Below, one piece after another: positions 51,862 to 61,140 of a DNA stretch of 64,000 bases. The notes beneath the pieces were generated by a model that was not told where the DNA came from, made no database searches, and worked only from the letters and a program-made list of their open reading frames with translations. Position 1 is the stretch's first letter, and the number at the start of each line of letters is the position of its first letter. Source of the DNA: Anaerolineae bacterium (GTDB lineage: Bacteria > Chloroflexota > Anaerolineae > Aggregatilineales > Phototrophicaceae); the NCBI GenBank assembly GCA_022823165.1, contig JAJDXR010000070.1, forward strand, positions 1 through 64,000, written 5' to 3'. The translations under genes were made by a program, and so were the position numbers.

Positions 51862-51933
51862 CTGGGAGACCTGGACTCGAACCAGGAATGGCGGATCCAG
51901 AGTCCGCTGTTTTGCCAATTAAACTATCTCCCA
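51862..51933 (-). tRNA. tRNA-Gln (anticodon CTG)
   Basis: A 72-nt cloverleaf on the minus strand. The 7-bp acceptor pair is TGGGAGA/TCTCCCA with discriminator G. The anticodon stem GCGGA/TCCGC encloses the loop CTCTGGA, giving anticodon CTG for CAG codons. The T arm CTGG-TTCGAGT-CCAG is normal. CCA is not encoded. It lies directly downstream of gltX, a sensible location if this GluRS also charges tRNA-Gln for later amidation. Confidence 0.93.
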
Positions 51934-51946
51934 TCAATAATCACCT

Positions 51947-51975
51947 ATGCTAGCATCGAATGCCCAAGCCTTCAA
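51947..51975 (-). promoter_or_regulatory. promoter of tRNA-Gln
   Basis: On the minus strand TTGAAG, a 17-base spacer and TAGCAT lie just upstream of the tRNA, leaving a very short 5' leader. Read-through from gltX is also possible. Confidence 0.4.
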
Positions 51976-52041
51976 GACTCTGCCCGCTGCGGCCGGTAGT
52001 TCCTTCCGGCAGCTGACAGCCGCAGCGCGCGCCGCCGGCGC

Positions 52042-53534
52042 TTACGGAGCTGGCTCGCTCAATGCTCGCAGCGCCAGTTTGATACGTCGGATGGACTCCG
52101 CGCGCCCCAGTATCTCCATCGTTTCGAAAGTCGGCGGCGATACGCGCTGGCCAGTGACGGCCGCGCGCAAAGCCCCGAATACCTGGCCGTTCTTGTAGCC
52201 GCTGGCCTTGGCGTAAGCCGCCAGGGCGCGGTGTTGCGTCTTGTGGCTAAAATCGTCCAGGCTCTCAAGCACGGGAATCGAGCCGCTCAACACAGCAGCG
52301 GCGCCGGCGCCATCCAACTTGCGCGGGATCAAAATTTCGGGGGCGGGCGCTTCAAACGCGTCCCAATCCGCAAAAAAGAAACCGGCCATCGGGACGACGT
52401 CATTCAAAGTCTTCAGCCGCGCTTGCAGCAGCGGCACGACGCGGCGCAGCCTGTCGTCATCAACTGCGAAACCGGCCGCTTGCAGCAGCGGTTTCAATCG
52501 CCGCGCCAGATCGTCAACCGCGGAATGCTGAATATACTGGCTGTTCAGCCAGTCCAGTTTGGCGATAGGGTAGGCGCTGTTGCCCGGATTGACAGCCTTG
52601 AGTTCAAAGCGCTCAATCGCTTCCTGGGTCCTAAACACTTCGCGATTGTCGCCGATATTCCAGCCGATATTGGTCAAGAAGTTCATCACCGCTTCCGGCA
52701 GGTATCCCGCCTCGATAAACTCATGCGCCAGCACGGGCACACTTTTTCCGTCGGCGGCGAATTGCTGTTTGCGTTTGCTGAGTTTGCCTTTGCCGTTGGG
52801 ATTGAGCAGCACCGGCAAATGGGCGAATTGCGGCTTCTCCCAGCCCAGCGCCTCCCAAATGCGGATGTGCAGTGGAAAGACGGCAGCCATTCCACCGCCC
52901 GCGTCACATGCGAGATCTTCATGTGGTAGTCATCGACGATATGCGCCAGGTGGTAGGTGGGGAATCCATCCGACTTCAGCAGCACCGCGTCCTGCAATTG
53001 AGCGTTGTCAAAGGCCACCTCGCCGCGAATCATGTCGACCCCGGATGTTTTCCCGCTTAGCGGCATCTTGAAGCGGATGACATAAGGCTTTCCCAGCGCT
53101 TCCAGTTTGTCCGCCTCGGCCGCCGATATGCCACGATAGCGCCGGTCGTAACCGCCGCCGGCCGCGCGCATCTCGGCCAGTTCCTCGGCGCTGGCGAAGC
53201 ATCGGTAGGCATGGCCCTGCGCCACCAGCCATTTGGCCCAGGTCTGATATAGCTCCAGGCGTTCGGACTGAATATAAGGTCCATACTCGCCGCCGACATT
53301 GGGTCCCTCGTCGATATCCATCCCCAGCCATTCAAAGGACTCGATGATACGTTCCAGCGAACCGGGTACGCTGCGTTTCTGGTCGGTGTCTTCGATGCGC
53401 AGGATAAATTGTCCGTCGTGACGCCGGGCGAATAGCCAGCCGAACAGCGCCGAGCGGATGCCGCCGATATGCTGAGGACCGGTTGGGCTGGGGGCGTAGC
53501 GCGTCCGTACTGGACCGCCAGGGCGATTGCTCAC
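52042..53534 (-). CDS. gltX: glutamyl-tRNA synthetase, interrupted by a one-base frameshift
   Basis: Class I synthetase charging tRNA-Glu, and perhaps tRNA-Gln. The first part (from 53534, GTG with AAGGAG upstream) has RYAPSPTGPQHIGGIRSA with the HIGH-like site and the WLPS block. The reading frame breaks near 52876-52878, where an A run (T run on the coding strand) is one base short; the rest continues in another frame from FPLHIRIWEALGW through the KLSKRK signature to 52042. Corrected, the protein is about 497 aa, the normal length. As the gene is usually essential, a sequencing or assembly indel is the simplest explanation; a true pseudogene with another copy elsewhere is the alternative. 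Confidence 0.88.
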
Positions 53535-53582
53535 TTTGCGACTCCTTAACAGAATGCCAATAGTCGGAGATAGCGGCCGACC

Positions 53583-54683
53583 TCAGATGTTGATGCGCCG
53601 CCGCCGCGCGATGACGCTCTGCACCAGTCCGATACCCACCATGGTAAACAGCAGCGACGTGCCGCCCGAGCTGACAAAGGGCAGCGTAAGCCCCGTCACC
53701 GGCAGCAGGTTCAGGTTCATGCCGATGGACACGGTCGTCTGAAAGAAGATCATGGCGGCCACGCCGTAACAGATCATGCTGCCCAGCGGGTCGCTGGCTT
53801 CCCGGGCGCCCTTTAATATGCGCGTGAGCGCGATAGCGAACATGCCCAAGAGCGCCACGCCGCCGGCCATGCCGAATTCGTGCGCGATTACGCTGAAAAT
53901 GAAGTCGGTATGGCGAACGCGCAAGAAACGCCCGGTGTTCTGTGAGCCAACGTAGTAGCCCTTGCCCAAGACGCCGCCCGATCCAATGCTTATCAGCGCC
54001 TGATTGATATTATAGTAGGCGTCCGACTCGGTATCCGGCGCCAGGAAGGTCTCGACGCGCAACTGCTGATATGGCGGCAGCAGCGGGAAGACGACAATCA
54101 GGATGACCAGCCCGGCGCTCATGAACAGCGCGATATGGCGCAGGCGCAAGCCGGCCGACCAGATAATCACAGCCCAGATCACCAGAAACACGATGGTTGT
54201 GCCCAGGTCGGGCTGTCTAAATATCAGCGCGGCGGGCAGCGCCATGTGCAGCAGGCTGCCCAGCACCGTCGACAGCTTGTCCAACTGCAGATAGCGCTCG
54301 GCCAGGTATTGCGACAGCGTGATGATCATCATAATTTTGCCGATTTCCGAGGGCTGCAGACGGATGCCGACGTTCAGCCAGCGCTTGGCGCCGCCGGCGC
54401 CTTCGACGCCGAAAATTTCCACCAGCAGCAGCAGAATGATCATCGCGGCGTAGATCCACAGGCTGATGCCGCCCAGCAACCGATAATCGACCGCCGCCAC
54501 CACGATGACCACGGTGAAGCCGATCAGCGCGAACCTGATCTGATCCGACACGCGGCCGATGATGTCGTCGTCTATCGCGTCCTGCGTGGCGCTGTCGATC
54601 ATCAAGATGCCGAATACGACCAAAGCCAGGGTGGCGGCTAAGAGTACATAATCGAATCGGCGCCAGATTCCTACCTGGTCCAT
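53583..54683 (-). CDS. rodA: rod-shape peptidoglycan glycosyltransferase RodA
   Basis: A 366-aa SEDS-family glycan polymerase working with PBP2 in lateral wall synthesis, about 10 membrane helices. Typical sites: AHEFGMAGGVALLG near residue 270 and the C-terminal PVTGLTLPFVSSGGTSLLF near 328. The catalytic Asp/Glu of SEDS proteins lies in the long loop near residue 220-255 and cannot be placed with certainty. RodA rather than FtsW is favoured by its length and by its neighbours mreBCD and mrdA. It is followed 48 bases later by gltX. Confidence 0.93.
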   Translation of the reverse strand: MDQVGIWRRFDYVLLAATLALVVFGILMIDSATQDAIDDDIIGRVSDQIRFALIGFTVVIVVAAVDYRLLGGISLWIYAAMIILLLLVEIFGVEGAGGAKRWLNVGIRLQPSEIGKIMMIITLSQYLAERYLQLDKLSTVLGSLLHMALPAALIFRQPDLGTTIVFLVIWAVIIWSAGLRLRHIALFMSAGLVILIVVFPLLPPYQQLRVETFLAPDTESDAYYNINQALISIGSGGVLGKGYYVGSQNTGRFLRVRHTDFIFSVIAHEFGMAGGVALLGMFAIALTRILKGAREASDPLGSMICYGVAAMIFFQTTVSIGMNLNLLPVTGLTLPFVSSGGTSLLFTMVGIGLVQSVIARRRRINI

Positions 54684-54719
54684 TTTGTGAATCGCTTCGC
54701 TTCGTCGGCTCCCGCGCCA

Positions 54720-54725
54720 ATTATA
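54720..54725 (-). promoter_or_regulatory. -10 element upstream of rodA
   Basis: The minus strand reads TTCAGTATAATTGG, a perfect TATAAT 37 bases before the rodA ATG. At 17 bases upstream only CTGTTT is found. It suggests rodA-gltX has its own internal promoter apart from the min genes. Confidence 0.4.
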
Positions 54726-54838
54726 CTGAAGGCGAGGCCGGCAAACAGGGTAGAGGTCATCGAGGCTGTAACGCGAAGGGCGGCAGGCCCGACAAAATAG
54801 CGAAAATGCTCCGCCGGCAAGCCGCTGCGGTCTGAACT

Positions 54839-55312
54839 CTAGTTCTTCTTGTTGTCCTTTGCGTCGGCGTCGGGCGCTGTCGCGCTTGCTTCATCGACTT
54901 CGGCAACAGGTTCAGCGTCTTGGCTGTCGTTCGACTCGTCTTTGGGGGCGGCTTCTTCATCCGCTGCTAGGGGCGATTTCACCGCGCCATTTGATTCGGC
55001 CGTCTGCGCGTCGGTTCCCGCGGTCTCGGGGCGAGCTTCCATTTGGATTTGCTGCTTTTCTTTGGCAAAGGGAATCTCCGCCACCAGCTTGCTGTGGGTG
55101 CGGTCGCGCTGCTCCAGGGCGATTTCCACCCGTTCCTGATCGACCACCAGATACTTGACGATCACCGCCAGAATCTCCCGCTTCATCTCTTCCATGCGTT
55201 CGGGCGGCAAGTTGATACGGTCGTGCTGGAGCACAAAATGGAGACGGTTCTTGGCGGTGGCGCCGCTGCCTTTTCTCGCGCGTCCAAACAACCGGTTTAA
55301 GAAGCTGGCCAT
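54839..55312 (-). CDS. minE: cell-division topological factor MinE with long acidic tail
   Basis: MinE activates MinD ATPase and drives pole-to-pole oscillation. The N-terminal membrane-targeting segment is MASFLNRLFGRA, then the MinD-contact region (AKNRLHFVLQHDRINLPPER) and the beta-rich dimerisation part to about residue 85. The remaining 70 residues are low-complexity and acidic (Glu/Asp/Ala-rich, ending DNKKN), giving 157 aa against the usual 85-90. The start at 55312 fits the family N-terminus; an upstream in-frame ATG at 55414 would run into minD. Confidence 0.92.
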   Translation of the reverse strand: MASFLNRLFGRARKGSGATAKNRLHFVLQHDRINLPPERMEEMKREILAVIVKYLVVDQERVEIALEQRDRTHSKLVAEIPFAKEKQQIQMEARPETAGTDAQTAESNGAVKSPLAADEEAAPKDESNDSQDAEPVAEVDEASATAPDADAKDNKKN

Positions 55313-55367
55313 GGATAAATCCTTTACTGGTAACCGCTGCTGATTAGGTCGTGAATGCAGATGGTCC

Positions 55368-56165
55368 CTACCACCCTTCGAATAGCCGCGCCAAGCGTCG
55401 GAAGAACCCGGCATCGTCGGCGAGATTCATAAATGGCACGTCTTCGCCGATCAAGCGGCGCGCCACATTGTTAAAAGCCATGCCGGCTTTTGAATCCGTA
55501 TTTAAGGTGACTGGCACGCCGCTATTGGAGGCCGACAGCACCAACTCGTCTTCTGGAATAATGCCGATTATCGCGAGGCCTAATATGTCAACGACATCGT
55601 CCGACGACAGCATTTCGCCCTTCTTGACCAGTTCGGGTTTGATGCGATTCAGGATCAAGCGCCCCGGCCCCTTCTCCGCCGCCTCGATCAAGCCGGTGAT
55701 GCGGTCGGCATCGCGCACCGCCGACACCTCCGGGTTGGTAACGATCAATACTTCGTCCGCCGGCTCCAGCGCATTGCGGAATCCGCGCTCAATGCCGGCC
55801 GGGGAGTCAATCAGGATAAAATCATGCTCTTCGCGCAATTCGTCGGTCAGCTTCACCATGTCTTGCGGGCTGACCGCCATCTTATCGCGAGTCTGCGCGG
55901 CCGGGATCAAAAACAGGTCTTCAAACTTCTTATGCTTGATCATGCTCTGCCGCAGCTTGCTCCGACCTTCGACGATGTCCACCAGGTCGTAGACGATACG
56001 ATTCTCCAGACCCATGATGACGTCCAGATTGCGCAAGCCGATATCGGCGTCGATGACGACAACCTTCTTGCCCAGGCTCGCCAGGGAAATCCCAAGATTG
56101 GCGGTAGCGGTGGTCTTGCCGACGCCGCCTTTTCCTGATGATATGGTTACAACTTTTCCTGCCAT
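55368..56165 (-). CDS. minD: septum-site-determining ATPase MinD
   Basis: A 265-aa deviant-Walker ATPase that recruits MinC and MinE to the membrane. The Walker A motif SGKGGVGKTT lies at residues 9-18, and IDADIGLRNLD near 38 and LIDSPAGIERG near 118 are typical of MinD. The C-terminal amphipathic helix (FFRRLARLFEGW) is the membrane-targeting sequence. The gene lies 18 bases after minC, and minE begins 55 bases after it. Confidence 0.97.
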   Translation of the reverse strand: MAGKVVTISSGKGGVGKTTATANLGISLASLGKKVVVIDADIGLRNLDVIMGLENRIVYDLVDIVEGRSKLRQSMIKHKKFEDLFLIPAAQTRDKMAVSPQDMVKLTDELREEHDFILIDSPAGIERGFRNALEPADEVLIVTNPEVSAVRDADRITGLIEAAEKGPGRLILNRIKPELVKKGEMLSSDDVVDILGLAIIGIIPEDELVLSASNSGVPVTLNTDSKAGMAFNNVARRLIGEDVPFMNLADDAGFFRRLARLFEGW

Positions 56166-56183
56166 TCGGCATCCTTTCCCGGC

Positions 56184-56873
56184 TCAGTCCCTGGCTTCCA
56201 CGATTATCTGATTGTCTCGTACATAGGCGACTTCCGGTATAACTTTCTTGCGTTTGTCCGGCGGTGAAGTCACCAGGTGGCCGGCGATCCGCAACTGGCT
56301 TGGGCTCATGTCCAGGGCGCAGACCACTGCTGACTCGTCGCCCATGGCGCCGGCATGTACATAGCCGCGCAGCTTGCCCCAGATAATAATGTCGCCCGCG
56401 GCGATGACCTTGGCGCCCGGATTGACGTCTCCGTATACGACAATATGCCCCTCGCTGTGGATCGTCCGGCCGGATCGCAGCGTCCGCCGAAACAGGGTGC
56501 CGTATGTTCCCGTCTCCTCCGGATTCACTGGCGCGGTTTCTTGCGGCATCGGCGCCGGCGCTTCCCGGGCGCCGATGTTCACCGTGGCTACTTGCAATGA
56601 AGTCGCGGATTGCCGCGTTGTTTCGCTTTCGCTCTGCACTCGCGACAGGGTCAAGCCGCGGCGCTCAAGCAGCGCCTTCAGCGAACTCAACTCGTATTTG
56701 GGCACCGGGCGCGTTCCAAGCTGAACCGTGATATTGGCGCCGGCGAAGAAGTCCGCCTTTTCGTCAATGCGCGCAGCCAGATGATCCGTGACCATCTGCC
56801 ACTTCTCGGTAGTGCTGAGCGCGATCAGCAGCCCGTCGTTGATGCCTTTGATGACGATCAGTTCTTCTTGCAT
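56184..56873 (-). CDS. minC: septum-site-determining protein MinC
   Basis: A 229-aa FtsZ inhibitor. The N-terminal domain (residues 1-85) begins QEELIVIKGINDGLLIALS. The C-terminal right-handed beta-helix contains TLRSGRTIHSEGHIVVYGDV near 130 and IIWGKLRGYVHAGAMGDESA near 160, both diagnostic. The start at 56873 gives the family opening; GGAAG lies upstream. The 270-base gap before it, up to the membrane protein at 57144, has no gene; TATATT on the minus strand may be a weak promoter. Confidence 0.93.
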   Translation of the reverse strand: MQEELIVIKGINDGLLIALSTTEKWQMVTDHLAARIDEKADFFAGANITVQLGTRPVPKYELSSLKALLERRGLTLSRVQSESETTRQSATSLQVATVNIGAREAPAPMPQETAPVNPEETGTYGTLFRRTLRSGRTIHSEGHIVVYGDVNPGAKVIAAGDIIIWGKLRGYVHAGAMGDESAVVCALDMSPSQLRIAGHLVTSPPDKRKKVIPEVAYVRDNQIIVEARD

Positions 56874-57143
56874 GCTGGCAGTCTTCCACACTTGCGCGCG
56901 GCATAGCGGACAATCTTCAGTTCAATATACTATTTTTTGAATAATCTGCTGGGCGAGCAAGGCGTCAATTGCAGGAAAATCGCCAGGTCAGCGGGCGGGC
57001 CTGCAGGCGCTGCCGGCGGCGTTCGCGCGCTCCTAGCCTATACCGGCTAAGCCCAGGATAGTCATACAAAATCAGCCTTAATGCCTGTGTCTGTTTTCAC
57101 TCGGTGTATTCGGCGGTTAATCTCTTGATTGACTTTCTTGCTG

Positions 57144-58247
57144 TTACACTTGCTGATTCACGATGTTTAGCAGCAGAAGCGCCGGCACTATGAAGTAAAG
57201 CGCCGAGACGAGATGAATCCACAAACCTGCGTCATTCTCCAGCGATTTATTGACCCATTGGCCGAAGGTATTGACTGCGTAAGTCATCCACATGACCTGG
57301 ATGATTAAGAGCGGCAAGAGCAAGATTTCGCGGTTGCGGCCCAGGTAAACCAAGCCAAATGCGAAGAAGGCCGCGTAGGCGAACATGGTGACAACGCCCA
57401 GGGGCGGGTACCAGCGAGCCAGCCGCGCCAGCCCGATGACGCCCAGCACGATGCCTAGCAGGCTGAATTGCGCGATGATAAGTTGCCCGAGCTGAATCCA
57501 GCGCGGCGCTTCCCGCCAGCCCCAGATGTCGACGACCGGCGTCTGAGACATACCATAAGTACGCGCCAGCAGCGCCAGGCCGACGCCAATCGTCACTATC
57601 AGCGCTAGCCAGAACCAGGCTGGCAGCCGCGCATAAGACAGAAACAGCGCCAACAAGATAGCCGGCGCAAACAGCACCACCAGCGGATCATTGGCCGCGC
57701 CAATTGCCAGCAGCAACAGCAGCCCCAAGGGTTGCCAATACTTTGGCGCCTTGGCCGGTTTGATGCCTGGCCTGGGATTGGTCAGCATGATCATGTCAAC
57801 GAGCAGGTAAACCAGCCAGGCGCTGACGAGACCGGTTAATCTCAAGCTCTGGGGAGTGCCGATTTGGCTCCAGAACAAGATGACAAAAACGCCGATTCCC
57901 AGTCCGATTCCCAAATGCTGGCGCTTCAGCAAAATGCTGCTGGCAAGCATGGCGATTAGCGCCAGGGCCGCGGCGATGACAATGGTCGCCGGCTCTGTCC
58001 CGCCGCCGCCCGCCTGCGACCAGAATACCGGGCAAAGCGCCAGCGTCAATCCGCCCGCGGTTGAAGCCACGAATCCCATCGGGCGCATGCTCGCCGTCAC
58101 GCCGAAGATAGCCAGCGCCAGGCCGCAAGCCCTTGCCAGCGGCGTTCCCCCAATGGTCATCAGGAGCAGCCAGGAGGCGCCCGCGGCCAGAAAAGCCGGG
58201 CTCCAGATCCGCAGCGCTCGGCGGCGCTCCGCGGTCAGCAGCTTCAC
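57144..58247 (-). CDS. polytopic membrane protein of unknown function in the mre/min cluster
   Basis: A 367-aa protein with about 10-11 hydrophobic segments across the whole length and few charged loops; the N-terminus MKLLTAERRRALRIWSPAFL suggests a cytoplasmic start. I do not recognise a family. It begins at GTG 58247, 1 base after the mrdA stop (TAGCGTG), so it is translated with PBP2. A role in wall synthesis or lipid handling is suggested only by this linkage. Confidence 0.65.
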   Translation of the reverse strand: MKLLTAERRRALRIWSPAFLAAGASWLLLMTIGGTPLARACGLALAIFGVTASMRPMGFVASTAGGLTLALCPVFWSQAGGGGTEPATIVIAAALALIAMLASSILLKRQHLGIGLGIGVFVILFWSQIGTPQSLRLTGLVSAWLVYLLVDMIMLTNPRPGIKPAKAPKYWQPLGLLLLLAIGAANDPLVVLFAPAILLALFLSYARLPAWFWLALIVTIGVGLALLARTYGMSQTPVVDIWGWREAPRWIQLGQLIIAQFSLLGIVLGVIGLARLARWYPPLGVVTMFAYAAFFAFGLVYLGRNREILLLPLLIIQVMWMTYAVNTFGQWVNKSLENDAGLWIHLVSALYFIVPALLLLNIVNQQV

Positions 58248-58248
58248 G

Positions 58249-60555
58249 CTAGGCCTCTCCCGCCGGCGCCAGCCCGTCTACTGTGCTTGCGCCGCGCTCG
58301 GCCTGCAAGCGGAAATACTCCACCATGGTTTTGCGCACAATCGGCAGGGCGGTCGCCGAGCCCTCGCCGCCGTTGTAAACGAAGGCGATTATGATGATTT
58401 CCGCATCGTCATAGGGCGCGTAACCGGTATACCAGGCATGGGCAGGCCACTGGCCGGGTACGCAAAGGTTTAGCGGCCGGGCGATATCATCGCAGTATTC
58501 CGCGGTTCCCGTCTTGCCGGCTACTTCTACAAAGGGCAGAGCCGCTGGCTGCGCGGTGCCGCCCTCGCCGATTACCGCCTCGCGCATCCCCTCTTGTACT
58601 ATCGCCAGCGTTGATTGCGACACAAAGGCCGGAATGTAAGGCTCGCTCGACGCGCGGAATCGCACCGGCTGACATACCGATCCGTTGAAGCTGTAATTCA
58701 GCGGGATGTGGATACGGTAGGTATGCAAATCTTCTACGCCGGGATCAGGATTTAGATCGACGGTGTTGCGATAACCGGCCGGGTCGCAACGGTTGGGGTC
58801 GTACCATTGTGAGTTCGGCTCGCAGACGCAGGCCAGGCTGGACTCTCGTTTCATCAGCATATCTTCCAGCAAGAGCAGGGTAAGCTCCTCGCCGGGTTGC
58901 AGCAGCTCGCGATTGATCGTGCGCAAAATATGCGGCTCGAAAGGATCAATGACCTGTCGCTCCTCGTCGAGAAATTCGCGGATGACTGTCGGCTGATAGA
59001 GTACGCCGCCATTGATGGTGGCCGCGACCGAGGCCAGCAGTTGCAGCGGCGTCACGTTCACATAACCCTGCCCAAAGGCGGCGTTATAAGTATCGCCGGT
59101 GGACCAGCTCTCGCCTTCATTGCGCCGCTTCCAATCTTCGTCCGGCATGCGATTGGGATTCTCAAAGGGCAATTCGATACCGAGCTCGCTGCCAATGCCA
59201 AAGGCAGTCCCGTAACGAAACAGATCGTCAATGCCCAGGCCGCCGGGGCGAATCGTCCGCGCCGAAAGATTCGGATTGCCGCCGCCTATCTGATAAAAAT
59301 AGACATCGCAGCTCCAGGCAATGCCGTTGATCATGTTGACGCGCCCGTGCCCTTCCCGCAACCAGCAGACAAAGCGCTGTGAAGCGGCTCGGTCATTGGG
59401 CGCATAACGATTCTCAACCAGAATCTGCCCTTCGTCCAGAAGCAGCGAGTTCGGATTGATGACATTTTCTTCCAGGACGCCGGCCGCCGTTATGACCTTC
59501 CAGACCGACCCCGGCGGATATTTGCTCTTGATGGTATTGTTCACCAGCGGTCGCAGGGGGTCATTGACGATTTCGAGATAATATTCCCCGTCAATGGCGC
59601 GCGCGAAGCGTGAATTGTCGTAGCTGGGGTAGCTGACCAGGACTAGAATCTCGCCAGTGCGCGGATCCATCGCAATGACAACGCCCTGGCTTGAGATCAC
59701 GCGCCCGGCCAAAGAATTCAGCTCTTGCAATTGATCAATCAGCGCTTGCTGCGCGAATGCCTGCAATTCGGTGTCGATAGTCAGTCGTACGTTTTGCCCG
59801 GGAATAGGCTCTCTCTGGTTGATCACCCTGACGACTTCGCCAGCCACATCCACTTCGCGCAAGATTGAACCGCGCACCCCCGCCAATCTGTTTTCCAGAT
59901 AGCGCTCGATACCCTCGTAGCCTATGCGGTCAAAGGCCGGGTCATAGCCCTGCGCGCTTAATGCCTCGGCTTCTTCAGCCGGGATTGGACCCATGTAGCC
60001 GATGACGTGCGTCGTCAGCTCGCCGGTGGGGTATTCCCGCACAGCCACGGGTTCGACATCGACGCCGGGCATATAGATACGCTCTTCCAGTATCTGCATG
60101 GCCACCAGTTGCGGGACGTCCTGCGCGACAATGACCGGCCGAAACGGTTCGATACCGGCGCCTTCTTGCACTAATTCCTGTATGCTGCGCGCAAAGCGGC
60201 TGGCTTGCTCGGCGATTTCTCGCGTAGGCGGGACGTCGACCAGAGCCGAAAGCCGGTTGTAGACCGCCAACTCATCCGCTTCGGCATCCGGCAGTTGCGC
60301 CGGAATGATGGTCACGTTAAAGGCTGGCACGTTAAATGCCAGCCGTCGGTCGTTGCGGTCGAATATGGCGCCCCGTCTCGCGGCAATCGGCAAAGCCTTC
60401 AGACGGTTTTCATCCGCAAATGATTGATAGTAGCTATGGCGAAGCACTTGCAATTCGTACATGCGGATAACAAAAATCAGAAAAACCGCGAAAATGACCG
60501 CCTGAAAGAAGGTCAGACGCCAAGTCTGAAATGGTGTCAGCCGGTTTGATTTCAT
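58249..60555 (-). CDS. mrdA: penicillin-binding protein 2 (peptidoglycan D,D-transpeptidase)
   Basis: A 768-aa class B PBP for cell elongation. A single N-terminal membrane helix (residues 12-32) is followed by the dimerisation region (AVREYPTGELTTHVIGYMG near 175). The transpeptidase domain shows Ser350 in PPGSVWK, the SxN-like motif as SCD in AWSCDVYFYQ near 415, and Lys681 in GKTGTAE. An insertion with several Cys around residue 580-605 (SSLACVCEPNSQWY) is unusual. The gene starts 2 bases after mreD, and rodA lies further along the cluster. Confidence 0.94.
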   Translation of the reverse strand: MKSNRLTPFQTWRLTFFQAVIFAVFLIFVIRMYELQVLRHSYYQSFADENRLKALPIAARRGAIFDRNDRRLAFNVPAFNVTIIPAQLPDAEADELAVYNRLSALVDVPPTREIAEQASRFARSIQELVQEGAGIEPFRPVIVAQDVPQLVAMQILEERIYMPGVDVEPVAVREYPTGELTTHVIGYMGPIPAEEAEALSAQGYDPAFDRIGYEGIERYLENRLAGVRGSILREVDVAGEVVRVINQREPIPGQNVRLTIDTELQAFAQQALIDQLQELNSLAGRVISSQGVVIAMDPRTGEILVLVSYPSYDNSRFARAIDGEYYLEIVNDPLRPLVNNTIKSKYPPGSVWKVITAAGVLEENVINPNSLLLDEGQILVENRYAPNDRAASQRFVCWLREGHGRVNMINGIAWSCDVYFYQIGGGNPNLSARTIRPGGLGIDDLFRYGTAFGIGSELGIELPFENPNRMPDEDWKRRNEGESWSTGDTYNAAFGQGYVNVTPLQLLASVAATINGGVLYQPTVIREFLDEERQVIDPFEPHILRTINRELLQPGEELTLLLLEDMLMKRESSLACVCEPNSQWYDPNRCDPAGYRNTVDLNPDPGVEDLHTYRIHIPLNYSFNGSVCQPVRFRASSEPYIPAFVSQSTLAIVQEGMREAVIGEGGTAQPAALPFVEVAGKTGTAEYCDDIARPLNLCVPGQWPAHAWYTGYAPYDDAEIIIIAFVYNGGEGSATALPIVRKTMVEYFRLQAERGASTVDGLAPAGEA

Positions 60556-60557
60556 CC

Positions 60558-61139
60558 TTAGACCGTCACATTGGATCCAGGCGTCAAGCTCTGCGGCGCA
60601 AACTGCACCCCGCCTTCCAGCCGCCGCTGCATAAGGCGGACCAAAGCGTACACTGGTATTACAGCCGCAAGATTGAAAAGCATCGACGGTATGAGAACGA
60701 GGCGCAGCATCGTCAGGAATTCGTAGTTTAGTCCCGTCAGCGCCAGCGCGACTGTGGTATAGAGCATCAAGACGATAGTCGCCACCGGCGTCGCGGCGAG
60801 CAGAAACAAAATTCGTATGCGAAAGAGCTGCCGCGCGACGCTGTTGACCAGGAAGGCGAACACAATGAAGACAGCCGATGTCGCGCCCAGCGGCAATATC
60901 GACAGCAGATCAACCGCCAGCCCGCCTATCAGCCCCCAGATCAAGCTCTCGGTCAAATCAGCCCGCAGGGACCAGCACAGTACAAACAACATGACCAGGC
61001 TCAGTTGGCCCCGGGTCTGCCCGATCACGGGCGCCAAGTTTGCCAAGAGTGAGACCAGAAAGGTAATGGCCTGCGGAATAATGCTCGCGGACAAAGCCGC
61101 TGACAAACCCAAGATCACTATGGACAGATAGCGCCCCAT
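60558..61139 (-). CDS. mreD: rod-shape-determining protein MreD
   Basis: A 193-aa inner-membrane protein with about five helices. The family is weakly conserved, but the LIWGLIGGLAVDLLSILPLG stretch near residue 68 is a good MreD match, and position between mreC and mrdA confirms it. It begins 1 base after the mreC stop. It is thought to bridge the MreB filament, MreC and PBP2. Confidence 0.9.
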   Translation of the reverse strand: MGRYLSIVILGLSAALSASIIPQAITFLVSLLANLAPVIGQTRGQLSLVMLFVLCWSLRADLTESLIWGLIGGLAVDLLSILPLGATSAVFIVFAFLVNSVARQLFRIRILFLLAATPVATIVLMLYTTVALALTGLNYEFLTMLRLVLIPSMLFNLAAVIPVYALVRLMQRRLEGGVQFAPQSLTPGSNVTV

Positions 61140-61140
61140 A

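Noticed and set aside
52860..52900. Programmed ribosomal frameshift in gltX
   Set aside because: The required shift is at a short T run without a slippery heptamer or a visible stimulatory structure, and the GluRS family does not use frameshifting as far as I know. An indel is simpler.
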